The translations under genes and the position numbers were made by a program. The notes under the pieces are model-generated. The model saw only the letters and a program-made list of their open reading frames with translations, did not search any database and had not been told where the DNA came from. Of a DNA stretch of 64,000 bases, positions 8,549-16,493 are shown one piece after another; the stretch's first letter is position 1, and each line of letters starts with the position of its first letter. Source of the DNA: Paenilisteria newyorkensis (lineage in GTDB: Bacteria > Bacillota > Bacilli > Lactobacillales > Listeriaceae). The stretch spans positions 1 through 64,000 of the forward strand of contig NZ_JNFB01000011.1 of assembly GCF_000766145.1 (NCBI RefSeq), written 5' to 3'.

Positions 8549-9208
8549 ATGAAAGAAGGATTTGCAGTTATTGGATTGGGACGTTTTGGCGGTAGTATTT
8601 GTAAGTCGCTGGTCGAGCAAGGGATGGAAGTGCTGGCTATTGACTCAAGCGAGGAACGTGTCAACGAATTTATGTCGATCGCGACGCATGCCGTGATTTG
8701 TAATTCGACGGACGAGAATGCGTTGCGCCAACTTGGGATCAGGAATTTTGAGCACGTGATAGTATCGATTGGTGAGGATATTCAGTCGAGTATTTTGACG
8801 ACGCTGATTTTGAAAGAGATGGGCGTGAAATACGTGACGGCCAAGGCGACGAATGACAAACACGCGAAATTGCTCGATAAAATTGGCGCAGATCGGGTGG
8901 TGCATCCGGAGCGTGATATGGGTCGCCGGATCGCGCATTATATCGTGTCTAAAAACATGCTGGATTATTTGGAGCTTTCGGATGAGTACAGCCTAGTCGA
9001 GATTTCCGTTTCGAGTCGCCGATTCCTAGGCAAAAGCTTGCACGAACTCGATTTCCGGAATACGTTTGGCGTGAATATCGTTGGGATTAAGCGGGATAAA
9101 CAGATGATTATTACGCCGGAAGCAACGGATGTATTGCAGTCTAGCGATGTCCTCATTGTGATTGGTAGCGATGATGATATTGAGCGTTTGCAGGAACAAA
9201 TTCAATAA
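8549..9208 (+). CDS. ktrC: KtrC, cytosolic gating subunit of a Ktr potassium channel
   Basis: 219 residues. RCK_N domain (1-135) starts with the nucleotide-binding GLGRFGGS and Asp32 at the second strand end (LAIDSSEE). RCK_C domain (about 140-219) ends in SSDVLIVIGSDDD; RCK_C domains of KtrC proteins in Firmicutes bind c-di-AMP. It forms rings on the membrane protein KtrD, which is not in the window. The start follows AAGGGGGCGG. It lies 17 bases after liaR and may be read from the same transcript. Confidence 0.9.
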   Translation: MKEGFAVIGLGRFGGSICKSLVEQGMEVLAIDSSEERVNEFMSIATHAVICNSTDENALRQLGIRNFEHVIVSIGEDIQSSILTTLILKEMGVKYVTAKATNDKHAKLLDKIGADRVVHPERDMGRRIAHYIVSKNMLDYLELSDEYSLVEISVSSRRFLGKSLHELDFRNTFGVNIVGIKRDKQMIITPEATDVLQSSDVLIVIGSDDDIERLQEQIQ

Positions 9209-9214
9209 AAGTCG

Positions 9215-9253
9215 AAAAGGTGAGCATGAAACTGGATGCGAAGCCTTTTTTAT
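9215..9253 (+). terminator. Terminator after ktrC
   Basis: AAAAGG and GCAT pair with ATGC and CCTTTT in an imperfect stem, followed by TTTTTATTTT. Confidence 0.6.
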
Positions 9254-9379
9254 TTTGCTTTTTAATAGGACTAGTTGGCGGGGAACTAGGGTATATGAAA
9301 AAGAAGTATCCGAATGACGCATTATGTGATAAACTTTCTAGGTGATACTAAAATCAGAAAAAGAAGGGAACAACGCAGA

Positions 9380-10291
9380 ATGAAAAAACTTATTTTAGCC
9401 AAGTTAGGAATGAAGGGACTCATACATATGTTACAAGTCTTTATTTTTGCGGTGGTTTGTGTCGGTGTCCATACGCTGATCGTGCCGCAATTAATAGGAC
9501 TGCTTCCGATCGCCTTATTAATGGGGATTATTTCGATTCAGCCAACGAGTGGTTTCACAAAGAAAGCGATGTCGAAAATCGGCGTGATGTTTGTGTTGGC
9601 CTGCGTGATTGTCGGCATTGCATCAAGCTTTTTTGATAACAGTGTGTACGTTTATTTTGTGGTGATGGTGATTGCACTGCTTGCGATTAACTTTATTATG
9701 CCGCAGAAATATATGGTCATCACGATGGCGATTGGGACAGCTTTGTTTTTCCTAGACACGTCTGATATGACGATACCGTATTGGGCAGTGCTGCTGATTG
9801 CGATTGTGGACGTCGGTTTCTTTTTTATCATCGTGCGGTTGATTGTGCGTTTTGTGCATATTCCAGTGGAGAAATCGATTCAGATGATGATGAAGCAGAC
9901 GATGATGCTGTTACAAAAGGAACTAAATACTATATTAGTGAAAAAAGAAGCGGGAAAACCGAAGCCATTGTATGGCATTTTTGTGCAGTCGCAAATGTTG
10001 ATTCGCGAATATTCAGCGGGGAAACAGAGTGATCCAGTGCATGTTGAGATTTATCAAAAAACATTGGCGTCTTATTTGCAGGCTTACTTTAGCTTATTAA
10101 CGATTTCGGAATTGGGTGCGTACCGAGTGGATGAAACGGCGAAGGGGAACTTGCAAGCGGTTGGAATCGAGGACGTGGCTTTTGTCGCGGATGGGGATTC
10201 GATTTTGACTTTCCACATTCAAGAGTTTACAAAAGGAATCCAAGCTATACGCGCAAGTATCCAGACGCTTAGTGGAGGTGGAATCGCATGA
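9380..10291 (+). CDS. Aromatic acid exporter (FUSC/ArAE_1) family membrane protein, first of a pair
   Basis: 303 residues from the ATG at 9380, chosen for its MKKLILAKLGMKG start; an in-frame start 66 bases upstream lacks a ribosome site. Six membrane segments fill residues 10-165 (for example LQVFIFAVVCVGVHTLIV and YFVVMVIALLAINFIM). The remainder is a soluble helical domain, as in the DUF939/ArAE_1 family. It overlaps the next gene, a homologue of the same fold, by four bases, so the two probably form one complex. The substrate is unknown. Confidence 0.75.
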   Translation: MKKLILAKLGMKGLIHMLQVFIFAVVCVGVHTLIVPQLIGLLPIALLMGIISIQPTSGFTKKAMSKIGVMFVLACVIVGIASSFFDNSVYVYFVVMVIALLAINFIMPQKYMVITMAIGTALFFLDTSDMTIPYWAVLLIAIVDVGFFFIIVRLIVRFVHIPVEKSIQMMMKQTMMLLQKELNTILVKKEAGKPKPLYGIFVQSQMLIREYSAGKQSDPVHVEIYQKTLASYLQAYFSLLTISELGAYRVDETAKGNLQAVGIEDVAFVADGDSILTFHIQEFTKGIQAIRASIQTLSGGGIA

Positions 10292-11133
10292 AAAAAGCAA
10301 CTTTAAGAGAACGTTTGGCGCTCGATCCGCGCGTTGCAAAGGTACTTATCAGTATGGCGATTTGTGTTTTGCTATATCCATTTTTCGGTAAGTATATTGT
10401 TTATCCGACGTATGTATTTAATGCGATTTACATCACCGCGCAGTTGACGAAAGGCGCGACGTATAAATCGAGTATCGAGCGTATTATTGGGACGGTTGCT
10501 GGTGGTTTGACGGGCGTTGTGTTCTATTTTATCGTTCCAGACCACCACTTTCTGATGATACCCATTGCAGCGACGGTTGCGGTGTTATGGGGATATCTTT
10601 TTGTCGGTAAATTTACGCCGGTTATGGCGGTTATCACGGTCATGGTTTTAGTCGGAAAAGGAGAAGGCGAGCCGGTGCTCTACATTAATAACCGGATGAT
10701 TGATACGCTGATTGGCCTCACGATTGGTTTCCTCGTCTACGCGCTTTACCCGAAAAAGAAAACGGAGATGAATCGCGTATTTTATGACCATGCCAAGGCT
10801 TGCTTGACACAAATCGAGAAAATCCGTGCGAAATATCAAAAGCAAGAGGCGCTACATGAGGAGTTGGTTGCGGCTTGGAAAGCGTTGCAGGCGTTGAAGC
10901 AAGAGCGGATGACGATTGTGAATGACAGCAGTTTTGTGCCTAAAGTGGAGGATTCAGAACCGATGTTGTCGCTTATTCATGATTTGGAGCAGATGTTGCA
11001 TAATTTGGAGATTCTGTATCATCATCCGATTTCTGAGAACAGGGAACCTGGTTTGCAGGAAGTCATTTCTTTCCATGAAGAGACGTTAAATCGGCTTTAC
11101 GGAAAAACGAAGCAAGAGATACAGCTGATATAA
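10288..11133 (+). CDS. Aromatic acid exporter (FUSC/ArAE_1) family membrane protein, second of a pair
   Basis: 281 residues. The N-terminal half has five to six membrane helices, including YIVYPTYVFNAIYITAQLTKG and TLIGLTIGFLVYALYP, typical of FUSC-like proteins. The C-terminal half is a cytoplasmic helical domain (ACLTQIEKIRAKYQKQEAL and ELVAAWKALQALKQERM). It is coupled to the preceding family member by the ATGA overlap. An envelope transport role is inferred from family only. Confidence 0.75.
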   Translation: MKKATLRERLALDPRVAKVLISMAICVLLYPFFGKYIVYPTYVFNAIYITAQLTKGATYKSSIERIIGTVAGGLTGVVFYFIVPDHHFLMIPIAATVAVLWGYLFVGKFTPVMAVITVMVLVGKGEGEPVLYINNRMIDTLIGLTIGFLVYALYPKKKTEMNRVFYDHAKACLTQIEKIRAKYQKQEALHEELVAAWKALQALKQERMTIVNDSSFVPKVEDSEPMLSLIHDLEQMLHNLEILYHHPISENREPGLQEVISFHEETLNRLYGKTKQEIQLI

Positions 11134-11173
11134 AATAAAGAAGTATAGTATAAGACTTGCATCCCACAAAAAT

Positions 11174-11221
11174 AAGCAAGACATCACGTCCCCCTTTTAG
11201 GTAAGACGTGAATCTTGCTTT
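11174..11221. terminator. Bidirectional terminator between the FUSC pair and the LCP gene
   Basis: Arms AAGCAAGA-CACGTC and GACGTG-TCTTGCTT around a 14-nt loop; it lies between convergent genes and ends in TTT. Its right arm also carries the GGTAAGACGT sequence that borders the intergenic repeat family described below. Confidence 0.75.
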
Positions 11222-11225
11222 ACAC

Positions 11226-11249
11226 AAATCGAGCGCTTGTCGCCGATTT
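11226..11249. repeat. Intergenic inverted-repeat element, minimal copy (family A, copy 1)
   Basis: AAATCGAGCG joined directly to CTTGTCGCCGATTT: the two ends of the longer elements at 35382, 41600 and 51563 with no interior. It is preceded by GGTAAGACGTG, as in the long copies. Confidence 0.6.
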
Positions 11250-11262
11250 ATAATGGATATGC

Positions 11263-12216
11263 CTATAAACCTAGATGTTCTCGGAAGGCTTTGGTTGCTG
11301 CTGCTTTGGATTTGGCTTCTGGTTCGTAGTAATATAGATTGAAACCGTAAGCTTCACTGTAAATTGAGACGCCTTCTCCTTCCATTTTGAGTGTGTCGAC
11401 ATCGTTTCGGACGCTAGAATATTTCGTTGCAATTTCTATGATGTCGTCCATCGCGAGGTTGGTCGTGAAATTGTCGCCGACTGCTTTTAGAAGTTTGTTG
11501 AAATGTGTGATAGAAGCGGTGCCTGCGAGTTCGTTACTGATTCCCATGATAACATCGCGTTGACGGTCTTGACGGCCAAAATCTCCGCGGGGGTCTTCAT
11601 GGCGAATGCGTACGTATTGCAGGGCTTCTTTTCCGTTTAGGTCAATCTTGCCTTTGACAAAGCGTTTGTTGACTTCGGTTAGATTAATATCATTCGTGAC
11701 GCGAACACCGCCTACAGCTGATACGAGGTCGCTGAAGCCTTTCATATTGATCGTAACGTAATAATCGATCGGAACGTTCATCAGCTTCTCCACGGCGCCT
11801 ACAGTACCTTCTGCGCCACCTTTAGAATAGCTACCATTTATTTTGCCAATATTGCCGTCATCGTAGGTTACTTTCGTATCACGTGGGATACTGAGCATCT
11901 TCACGGAATTCTTTTCTTTGTTAATGGTTGCGAGAATCATGGAATCGGAGCGACCATTTGTTTCGCCAGCACGGGCATCAGTCCCAATCATCAGAATGGA
12001 AAATGCGTGGCCATCGGTGAGTGTACTAGTGGAAGCTTTATCTTTAGACAATGGTACGTGAATGCTGTTCAATGTTTGCTGGATACCGTTATAATAGTGA
12101 ATGGCGAAGGCTCCTAATGTGAAGGCAATGCCGAGTAGGATAACAAAGGAGATTTGGAGTCGATGCATCAGTCTGGATGGCTGTTTCTCAAAGGGTTGAA
12201 AGCGAATTGTATCCAT
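11263..12216 (-). CDS. LytR-CpsA-Psr (LCP) family cell-wall glycopolymer ligase
   Basis: 317 residues: a short cytoplasmic tail, one membrane helix at about 20-42 (LQISFVILLGIAFTLGAFAI), then an extracellular LCP domain. Family residues are visible in ILMIGTDARAGETNGRSDSM, ILATINKEKNSVKMLSIPRD, GGVRVTNDI and YVRIRHEDPRGDFGRQDRQR (arginines and aspartates that hold the polyprenyl phosphate). LCP enzymes attach teichoic acids or other glycopolymers to peptidoglycan. Its 5' region (12217-12384) is shared with the divergent nanE gene. Confidence 0.9.
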   Translation of the reverse strand: MDTIRFQPFEKQPSRLMHRLQISFVILLGIAFTLGAFAIHYYNGIQQTLNSIHVPLSKDKASTSTLTDGHAFSILMIGTDARAGETNGRSDSMILATINKEKNSVKMLSIPRDTKVTYDDGNIGKINGSYSKGGAEGTVGAVEKLMNVPIDYYVTINMKGFSDLVSAVGGVRVTNDINLTEVNKRFVKGKIDLNGKEALQYVRIRHEDPRGDFGRQDRQRDVIMGISNELAGTASITHFNKLLKAVGDNFTTNLAMDDIIEIATKYSSVRNDVDTLKMEGEGVSIYSEAYGFNLYYYEPEAKSKAAATKAFREHLGL

Positions 12217-12384
12217 ATTTAGTCCTATCTTTCTGTGTGTGTTGACACGTCTAATTTATTTAAGTAGTCTCTGTAAGTGGTATAAGTATTGCATTATTGT
12301 TAAAATTAACACTAACATAATGGTATCACTCCAAGGGCTATAAATCAAATTAGAATTTAATGATAAAATGGGAGGAATTTTGCC

Positions 12385-13089
12385 ATGAAAGAGGAAGAAA
12401 AGGTTTCAAAAATGTCGCAAGGGTTGATTGTTTCGTGTCAGGCGCTTGAGGATGAGCCGTTACATAGTCCGTATATTATGGCGAAAATGGCGCTTGCTGC
12501 TAAGGTTGGCGGGGCGGTCGGGATTCGGGCGAATTCGGCGGTGGACATTGAGGCGATCAAAGCGGAAGTGGATTTGCCTGTTATCGGGATTTATAAGAAG
12601 AATTATGGCGCGTGTCCTGTGTTTATCACGCCGACAATGCAAGAAGTGGACGAGATTGTGGCGACGGGAGCAGAGATTGTCGCGATGGACGGGACGAGTC
12701 GGGTTCGGCCTGATGGAACGGTAATCGCGGAGTTGTTTCCCGAAATTAGACGCAAGTATCCGGATCAGTTATTTATGGCGGATGTCGCGACGCTTGCTGA
12801 GGCGATCGCAGCGGAAAAATTAGGATTCGATTTTGTGGCGCCGACTTTATTTGGCTATACGGAAGAGACGAAGGGGAAAAAAATTGCAGACGATGACTTT
12901 GCGCTTTTGCGTGACATTGTGCGTGAGGTTCGCGTGGCGCGGATTATTGCGGAAGGGAATGTGCTGACGCCGGACATTGCGAAACGAATTCAGGATATTG
13001 GTGTATTTGCGATTGTGGTTGGTGGAGCGATTACTAGACCGCAGTTGATTACGGCGCGATTTGTAGATGTTTTGAAAGGGAATTCGTGA
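12385..13089 (+). CDS. nanE: N-acylglucosamine-6-phosphate 2-epimerase (ManNAc-6-P epimerase)
   Basis: 234 residues, TIM barrel. Converts ManNAc-6-phosphate to GlcNAc-6-phosphate. Family marks: SCQALEDEPLHSP near the N-terminus, VGIRANS, LPVIGIYKK, ITPTMQEVDEI, MDGTSRVRP, LFMADVAT and AEGNVLTPD, ending with VVGGAITRPQLIT. GGGAGG precedes the ATG. It is followed by a GH38 mannosidase rather than by the usual nanA/nanK genes, so here it may feed amino sugars from glycan breakdown into metabolism (inference). Confidence 0.92.
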   Translation: MKEEEKVSKMSQGLIVSCQALEDEPLHSPYIMAKMALAAKVGGAVGIRANSAVDIEAIKAEVDLPVIGIYKKNYGACPVFITPTMQEVDEIVATGAEIVAMDGTSRVRPDGTVIAELFPEIRRKYPDQLFMADVATLAEAIAAEKLGFDFVAPTLFGYTEETKGKKIADDDFALLRDIVREVRVARIIAEGNVLTPDIAKRIQDIGVFAIVVGGAITRPQLITARFVDVLKGNS

Positions 13090-13158
13090 TGAAGCGCGAA
13101 TTTCTTTTTCTTTAGTTTGTCTAGTTGACTAGTTGTGTTTCTATGATATATTTCCATT

Positions 13159-13173
13159 ATGAAAGCGTTTAAC
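13159..13173 (+). promoter_or_regulatory. Candidate cre (CcpA) site before the alpha-mannosidase gene
   Basis: ATGAAAGCGTTTAAC fits the first 13 positions of the cre pattern WTGNAANCGNWNNCW and misses only the last two. It lies about 21 bases before the mannosidase start. Catabolite repression would suit a glycan-degrading enzyme. Confidence 0.4.
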
Positions 13174-13193
13174 TAACTGGAAGGTGTGAGGGT

Positions 13194-16100
13194 ATGTTTT
13201 GGACGAAGGAAAAGGTGCAGAATCGGAATGCGGAGCTTAGTCAATATCGTTATGTGAAATCGGAGGTTGTCTCGGATTTTGGTATATTGGAAGATCTAGA
13301 TGGGGCGATTGGGAGTTACCCGGTTGGGCTGGATTTCAAGGAGACGATTGCGCTGGGATCGGATTGGCGTGGGCGGGATCGTTACGTTTGGTTGCGGGCG
13401 AGCGTTGTGTTGCCGGAGAAACGGGAGGGTTGTCGGATTCTCGGATTTTTTGATTTTGGGAAGACGGGCGATGGGAATAATGCTGGTTTTGAGTCGTTGT
13501 TGTTTGTCGATGGCGAGCCGTATCAGGGTGTGGATCAGAATCATAAGGAAGTGTTTTTTGATGATGCGCTTGCGGGGACGCGGGTGGAGTTGACGTTTAG
13601 GCTTTGGTCTGGGCTTGAGGGTGGCGGTCAGGTTAGGACGCAGGAGCATCGACTGAATGCGGCGTTTATTGGGTATTTGGATGTTGCGGTGGATGATCTT
13701 TATTATACGGCTTTGGCGGCATTGCAAACGCTTGATTATTTGGCGGAGAACAGCACGGAGCGTTATGGTTTGATGCAGGCGCTGGATCATAGTTTTCGGG
13801 TGATTGATTGGGCGAATCCCGGAGGCGCGGAGCATTTGGCGTCGTTGTATGAGGCGGGACGGGTGCTGAATGCGAAAATTGATGCGATGCCGAAAAATTT
13901 TGATGTGACGGTGACGTGTGTCGGGCATACGCATATTGATGTGGCGTGGTTATGGCGTTTGAAGCATACGCGTGAGAAGTCGGCGCGCTCCTTTTCGACG
14001 GTGATGCGTTTGATGGAGCAGTATCCGAATTATGAGTTTTTGCAGTCGCAGCCGCAGTTGTATGCGTATATTAAGGAGGATTATCCGGATATTTATGCGA
14101 AGATTAAGGCGCGGGTTGCGGACGGGCGTTGGGAAGCGGACGGCGGAATGTGGCTGGAAGCGGATTGTAATATTCCGTCTGGTGAGTCGTTGGTGCGCCA
14201 AATTTTGCAGGGGACGCGGTTCTTTAAGGAGGAGTTTGGCAAGGAGAGCAAGTTTTTATGGTTGCCGGATGTGTTTGGGTATAGTTGGGCGTTGCCGCAG
14301 ATTTTGAAGAAGTCAGGGATTGAGACGTTTATGACGACGAAAATCAGCTGGAATCAGTTTAATAAGATGCCGCATGATACGTTTTGGTGGCGCGGGATTG
14401 ATGGTTCGGAGATTTTGACGCATTTTATTACGACGCCAGATAATGCGCATGATATTTATTACACGTACAATGGGAACATTACGGCGCGTGCGGTGAAGGG
14501 CGTTTGGGATAGTTATAATGACAAGAATCTGAATCAGGAGTTGCTCGTTTCGTACGGGTATGGCGATGGTGGCGGTGGTCCGACGCGCGAGATGCTGGAA
14601 ATGATTGAGCGGTTTGACAGGATGCCGGGCATGCCAAAAGTAGAGACGGGACTGGCGGGGCCTTATTTTGAGCGGTTGCATGAGCGGGTTGAGAATTCGG
14701 AGGAGTACGTGCATACGTGGAATGGCGAGCTTTATTTTGAGTATCATCGCGGGACGTATACTTCGCAGGCGCATAACAAGAAAATGAACCGGAAATTGGA
14801 ATTGCTGCTTCGGGATGCGGAATGGTTCCAAGTGTTGCAGGCGGCGCGGACGGGAGATTTTGCGGCGTATCCGAGTGATCTTTTGCAGGAGAGTTGGCGC
14901 ATTGTGTTGCGGAATCAGTTCCATGATATTATTCCGGGTTCGTCGATTCATGAGGTGTACGAGGATTGTGTTGTGGAGTATGATGAGGCGGAGAATTTGG
15001 CATTGATGGCGTATGACGAGATGAGTGCGATGGATGAGGATGCGCCGAATAAGATGACGTTGCTGAATAGTTCGATTTGGGAGCGACCGCGTTTGGCGGA
15101 GATCGCGATTGCGACGGATGAGCCGGTGATTTGGAAGGATGCGGATGGGAAACGGTTGGATGCGCAGCGGAATTTAGCGGGGAGTTGGCTGGTTGCTGTG
15201 GATGGCTTGCCTTCGATGGGGACGGCGACGCTGACGTATGAGGTGGATACGAAACCGTCTGACGGGAAGCCATTGGCGCAAGTTCATGATCGCGGTTTGG
15301 AGACGAATCGCTACCGAGTCACTTGGAATGAAGCCGGGCAATTCACGGCGATTTTTGATAAGGCGAATGAACGAGATGTCCTTGCAAAAGGTGAGCGCGG
15401 CAATGTGCTGCAAGTTTTTGAGGATAAACCGCTGAATTTTGATGCGTGGGATATTGATATTTATTACCAGGAAAAAATGCGTGAGGTGACGCAGTTGGAA
15501 AGTGTGATGGTGGTTCAAAATGGTGAACTGCAAACGACGCTGCAGATGAGATGGACTTACGGTGCTTCGATGATTTCGCAAAACATTCATTTTTATCGTG
15601 ACAGTGCGCGGATTGATTTTGAAACGGAGCTGGATTGGCATGAGAAGCAACAATTGCTAAAAGTGGCGTTCCCTGTGGATGTGATGGCGACGGAAGCGAC
15701 GTATGATATTCAATACGGGAATGTGAAGCGTCCGACGCATTGGAATACGAGCTGGGATTATGCACGTTTTGAGACGGTTGGGCATCAATGGGCGGATTTA
15801 AGTGAGACGGGATATGGTGTCAGTATTTTGAATAATTGTAAATATGGACACGATATTAAAGATCATGTGATGCGCTTGACGTTGTTGAAATCGGCGACGT
15901 ATCCAGATGTGACGCAAGATCAAGGCGAGCATGTATTTACGTATTCCCTACTACCTCATGCAGGCGATTTTGTGGAAGGTGACGTGGTACAAGAGGCTTG
16001 GGCGCTTAACAATCCGCTTCGTGCTGCGCTTGGTTCGCATGATAATCGTTCGTTACTCCAGTCAAATAATGAGCAAATTCAAATTGATGCTCTGAAAAAA

Positions 16101-16304
16101 GCGGAGGATGACGATGCGATTATAGTTCGGTTGCATGAATATACAGGCGGACGGGGTAAGGTGATAATGACGAGCGATTTCCAAATAAAATCATGGCAGG
16201 AATGTGATTTGATGGAACGTCCAATTGGTGAGGAGGAGACAGGAGAATGGACCTTTTCAGTCACGCCATATGAGGTGAAAACGTTCAAAATTAAGTTGAA
16301 ATAA
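13194..16304 (+). CDS. Glycoside hydrolase family 38 alpha-mannosidase
   Basis: 1036 residues, usual for bacterial cytoplasmic GH38 enzymes. No signal peptide. An N-terminal region (1-235) leads into the catalytic domain: zinc-site GHTHIDVAWLW (His245, His247, Asp249), EADGGMWLEADCNIPSGES, and nucleophile Asp359 in WLPDVFGYS, followed by TKISWNQFN. The middle helical domain holds YHRGTYTSQAHNKK and RNQFHDIIPGSS; the last 400 residues form the beta-rich C-terminal domain. It removes alpha-linked mannose from imported oligosaccharides. Its codons favour NNG endings more strongly than the downstream pdh genes. Confidence 0.95.
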   Translation: MFWTKEKVQNRNAELSQYRYVKSEVVSDFGILEDLDGAIGSYPVGLDFKETIALGSDWRGRDRYVWLRASVVLPEKREGCRILGFFDFGKTGDGNNAGFESLLFVDGEPYQGVDQNHKEVFFDDALAGTRVELTFRLWSGLEGGGQVRTQEHRLNAAFIGYLDVAVDDLYYTALAALQTLDYLAENSTERYGLMQALDHSFRVIDWANPGGAEHLASLYEAGRVLNAKIDAMPKNFDVTVTCVGHTHIDVAWLWRLKHTREKSARSFSTVMRLMEQYPNYEFLQSQPQLYAYIKEDYPDIYAKIKARVADGRWEADGGMWLEADCNIPSGESLVRQILQGTRFFKEEFGKESKFLWLPDVFGYSWALPQILKKSGIETFMTTKISWNQFNKMPHDTFWWRGIDGSEILTHFITTPDNAHDIYYTYNGNITARAVKGVWDSYNDKNLNQELLVSYGYGDGGGGPTREMLEMIERFDRMPGMPKVETGLAGPYFERLHERVENSEEYVHTWNGELYFEYHRGTYTSQAHNKKMNRKLELLLRDAEWFQVLQAARTGDFAAYPSDLLQESWRIVLRNQFHDIIPGSSIHEVYEDCVVEYDEAENLALMAYDEMSAMDEDAPNKMTLLNSSIWERPRLAEIAIATDEPVIWKDADGKRLDAQRNLAGSWLVAVDGLPSMGTATLTYEVDTKPSDGKPLAQVHDRGLETNRYRVTWNEAGQFTAIFDKANERDVLAKGERGNVLQVFEDKPLNFDAWDIDIYYQEKMREVTQLESVMVVQNGELQTTLQMRWTYGASMISQNIHFYRDSARIDFETELDWHEKQQLLKVAFPVDVMATEATYDIQYGNVKRPTHWNTSWDYARFETVGHQWADLSETGYGVSILNNCKYGHDIKDHVMRLTLLKSATYPDVTQDQGEHVFTYSLLPHAGDFVEGDVVQEAWALNNPLRAALGSHDNRSLLQSNNEQIQIDALKKAEDDDAIIVRLHEYTGGRGKVIMTSDFQIKSWQECDLMERPIGEEETGEWTFSVTPYEVKTFKIKLK

Positions 16305-16310
16305 GAGCAT

Positions 16311-16362
16311 GATACCTTAACGAGGACGGTAAATAATATTACTGTTTCGTTAAGGTATCTTA
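16311..16362 (+). terminator. Strong terminator after alpha-mannosidase
   Basis: GATACCTTAACGA pairs with TCGTTAAGGTATC, extended inside by ACGGTAA/TTACTGT, making a long stem followed by TTAATTGTATT. Confidence 0.7.
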
Positions 16363-16368
16363 ATTGTA

Positions 16369-16397
16369 TTGAAATGGGGTGTGGCTTTTGTTACAAT
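16369..16397 (+). promoter_or_regulatory. Promoter of the 5'-nucleotidase gene
   Basis: TTGAAA (16369-16374), a 17-base spacer and TACAAT (16392-16397). The start point would be near 16404. Confidence 0.55.
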
Positions 16398-16409
16398 GAT
16401 GGAGTACGA

Positions 16410-16424
16410 CTAAAACGCTTACAA
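16410..16424 (-). promoter_or_regulatory. Weak cre-like site at the 5'-nucleotidase promoter
   Basis: On the minus strand TTGTAAGCGTTTTAG matches 13 of 15 positions of the cre pattern. It lies just after the predicted transcription start, where a bound repressor would block elongation. Confidence 0.3.
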
Positions 16425-16493
16425 GTGTGGTAGAATCGCTAATTTACATACATAACTTTTTACCGCACATATAAAAAGGGAGGAATTTAAAAC

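Noticed and set aside
13296..16290. Several long frames opposite the alpha-mannosidase gene
   Set aside because: They are antisense to a well-conserved gene with arginine/histidine-rich low-information translations typical of reverse frames.
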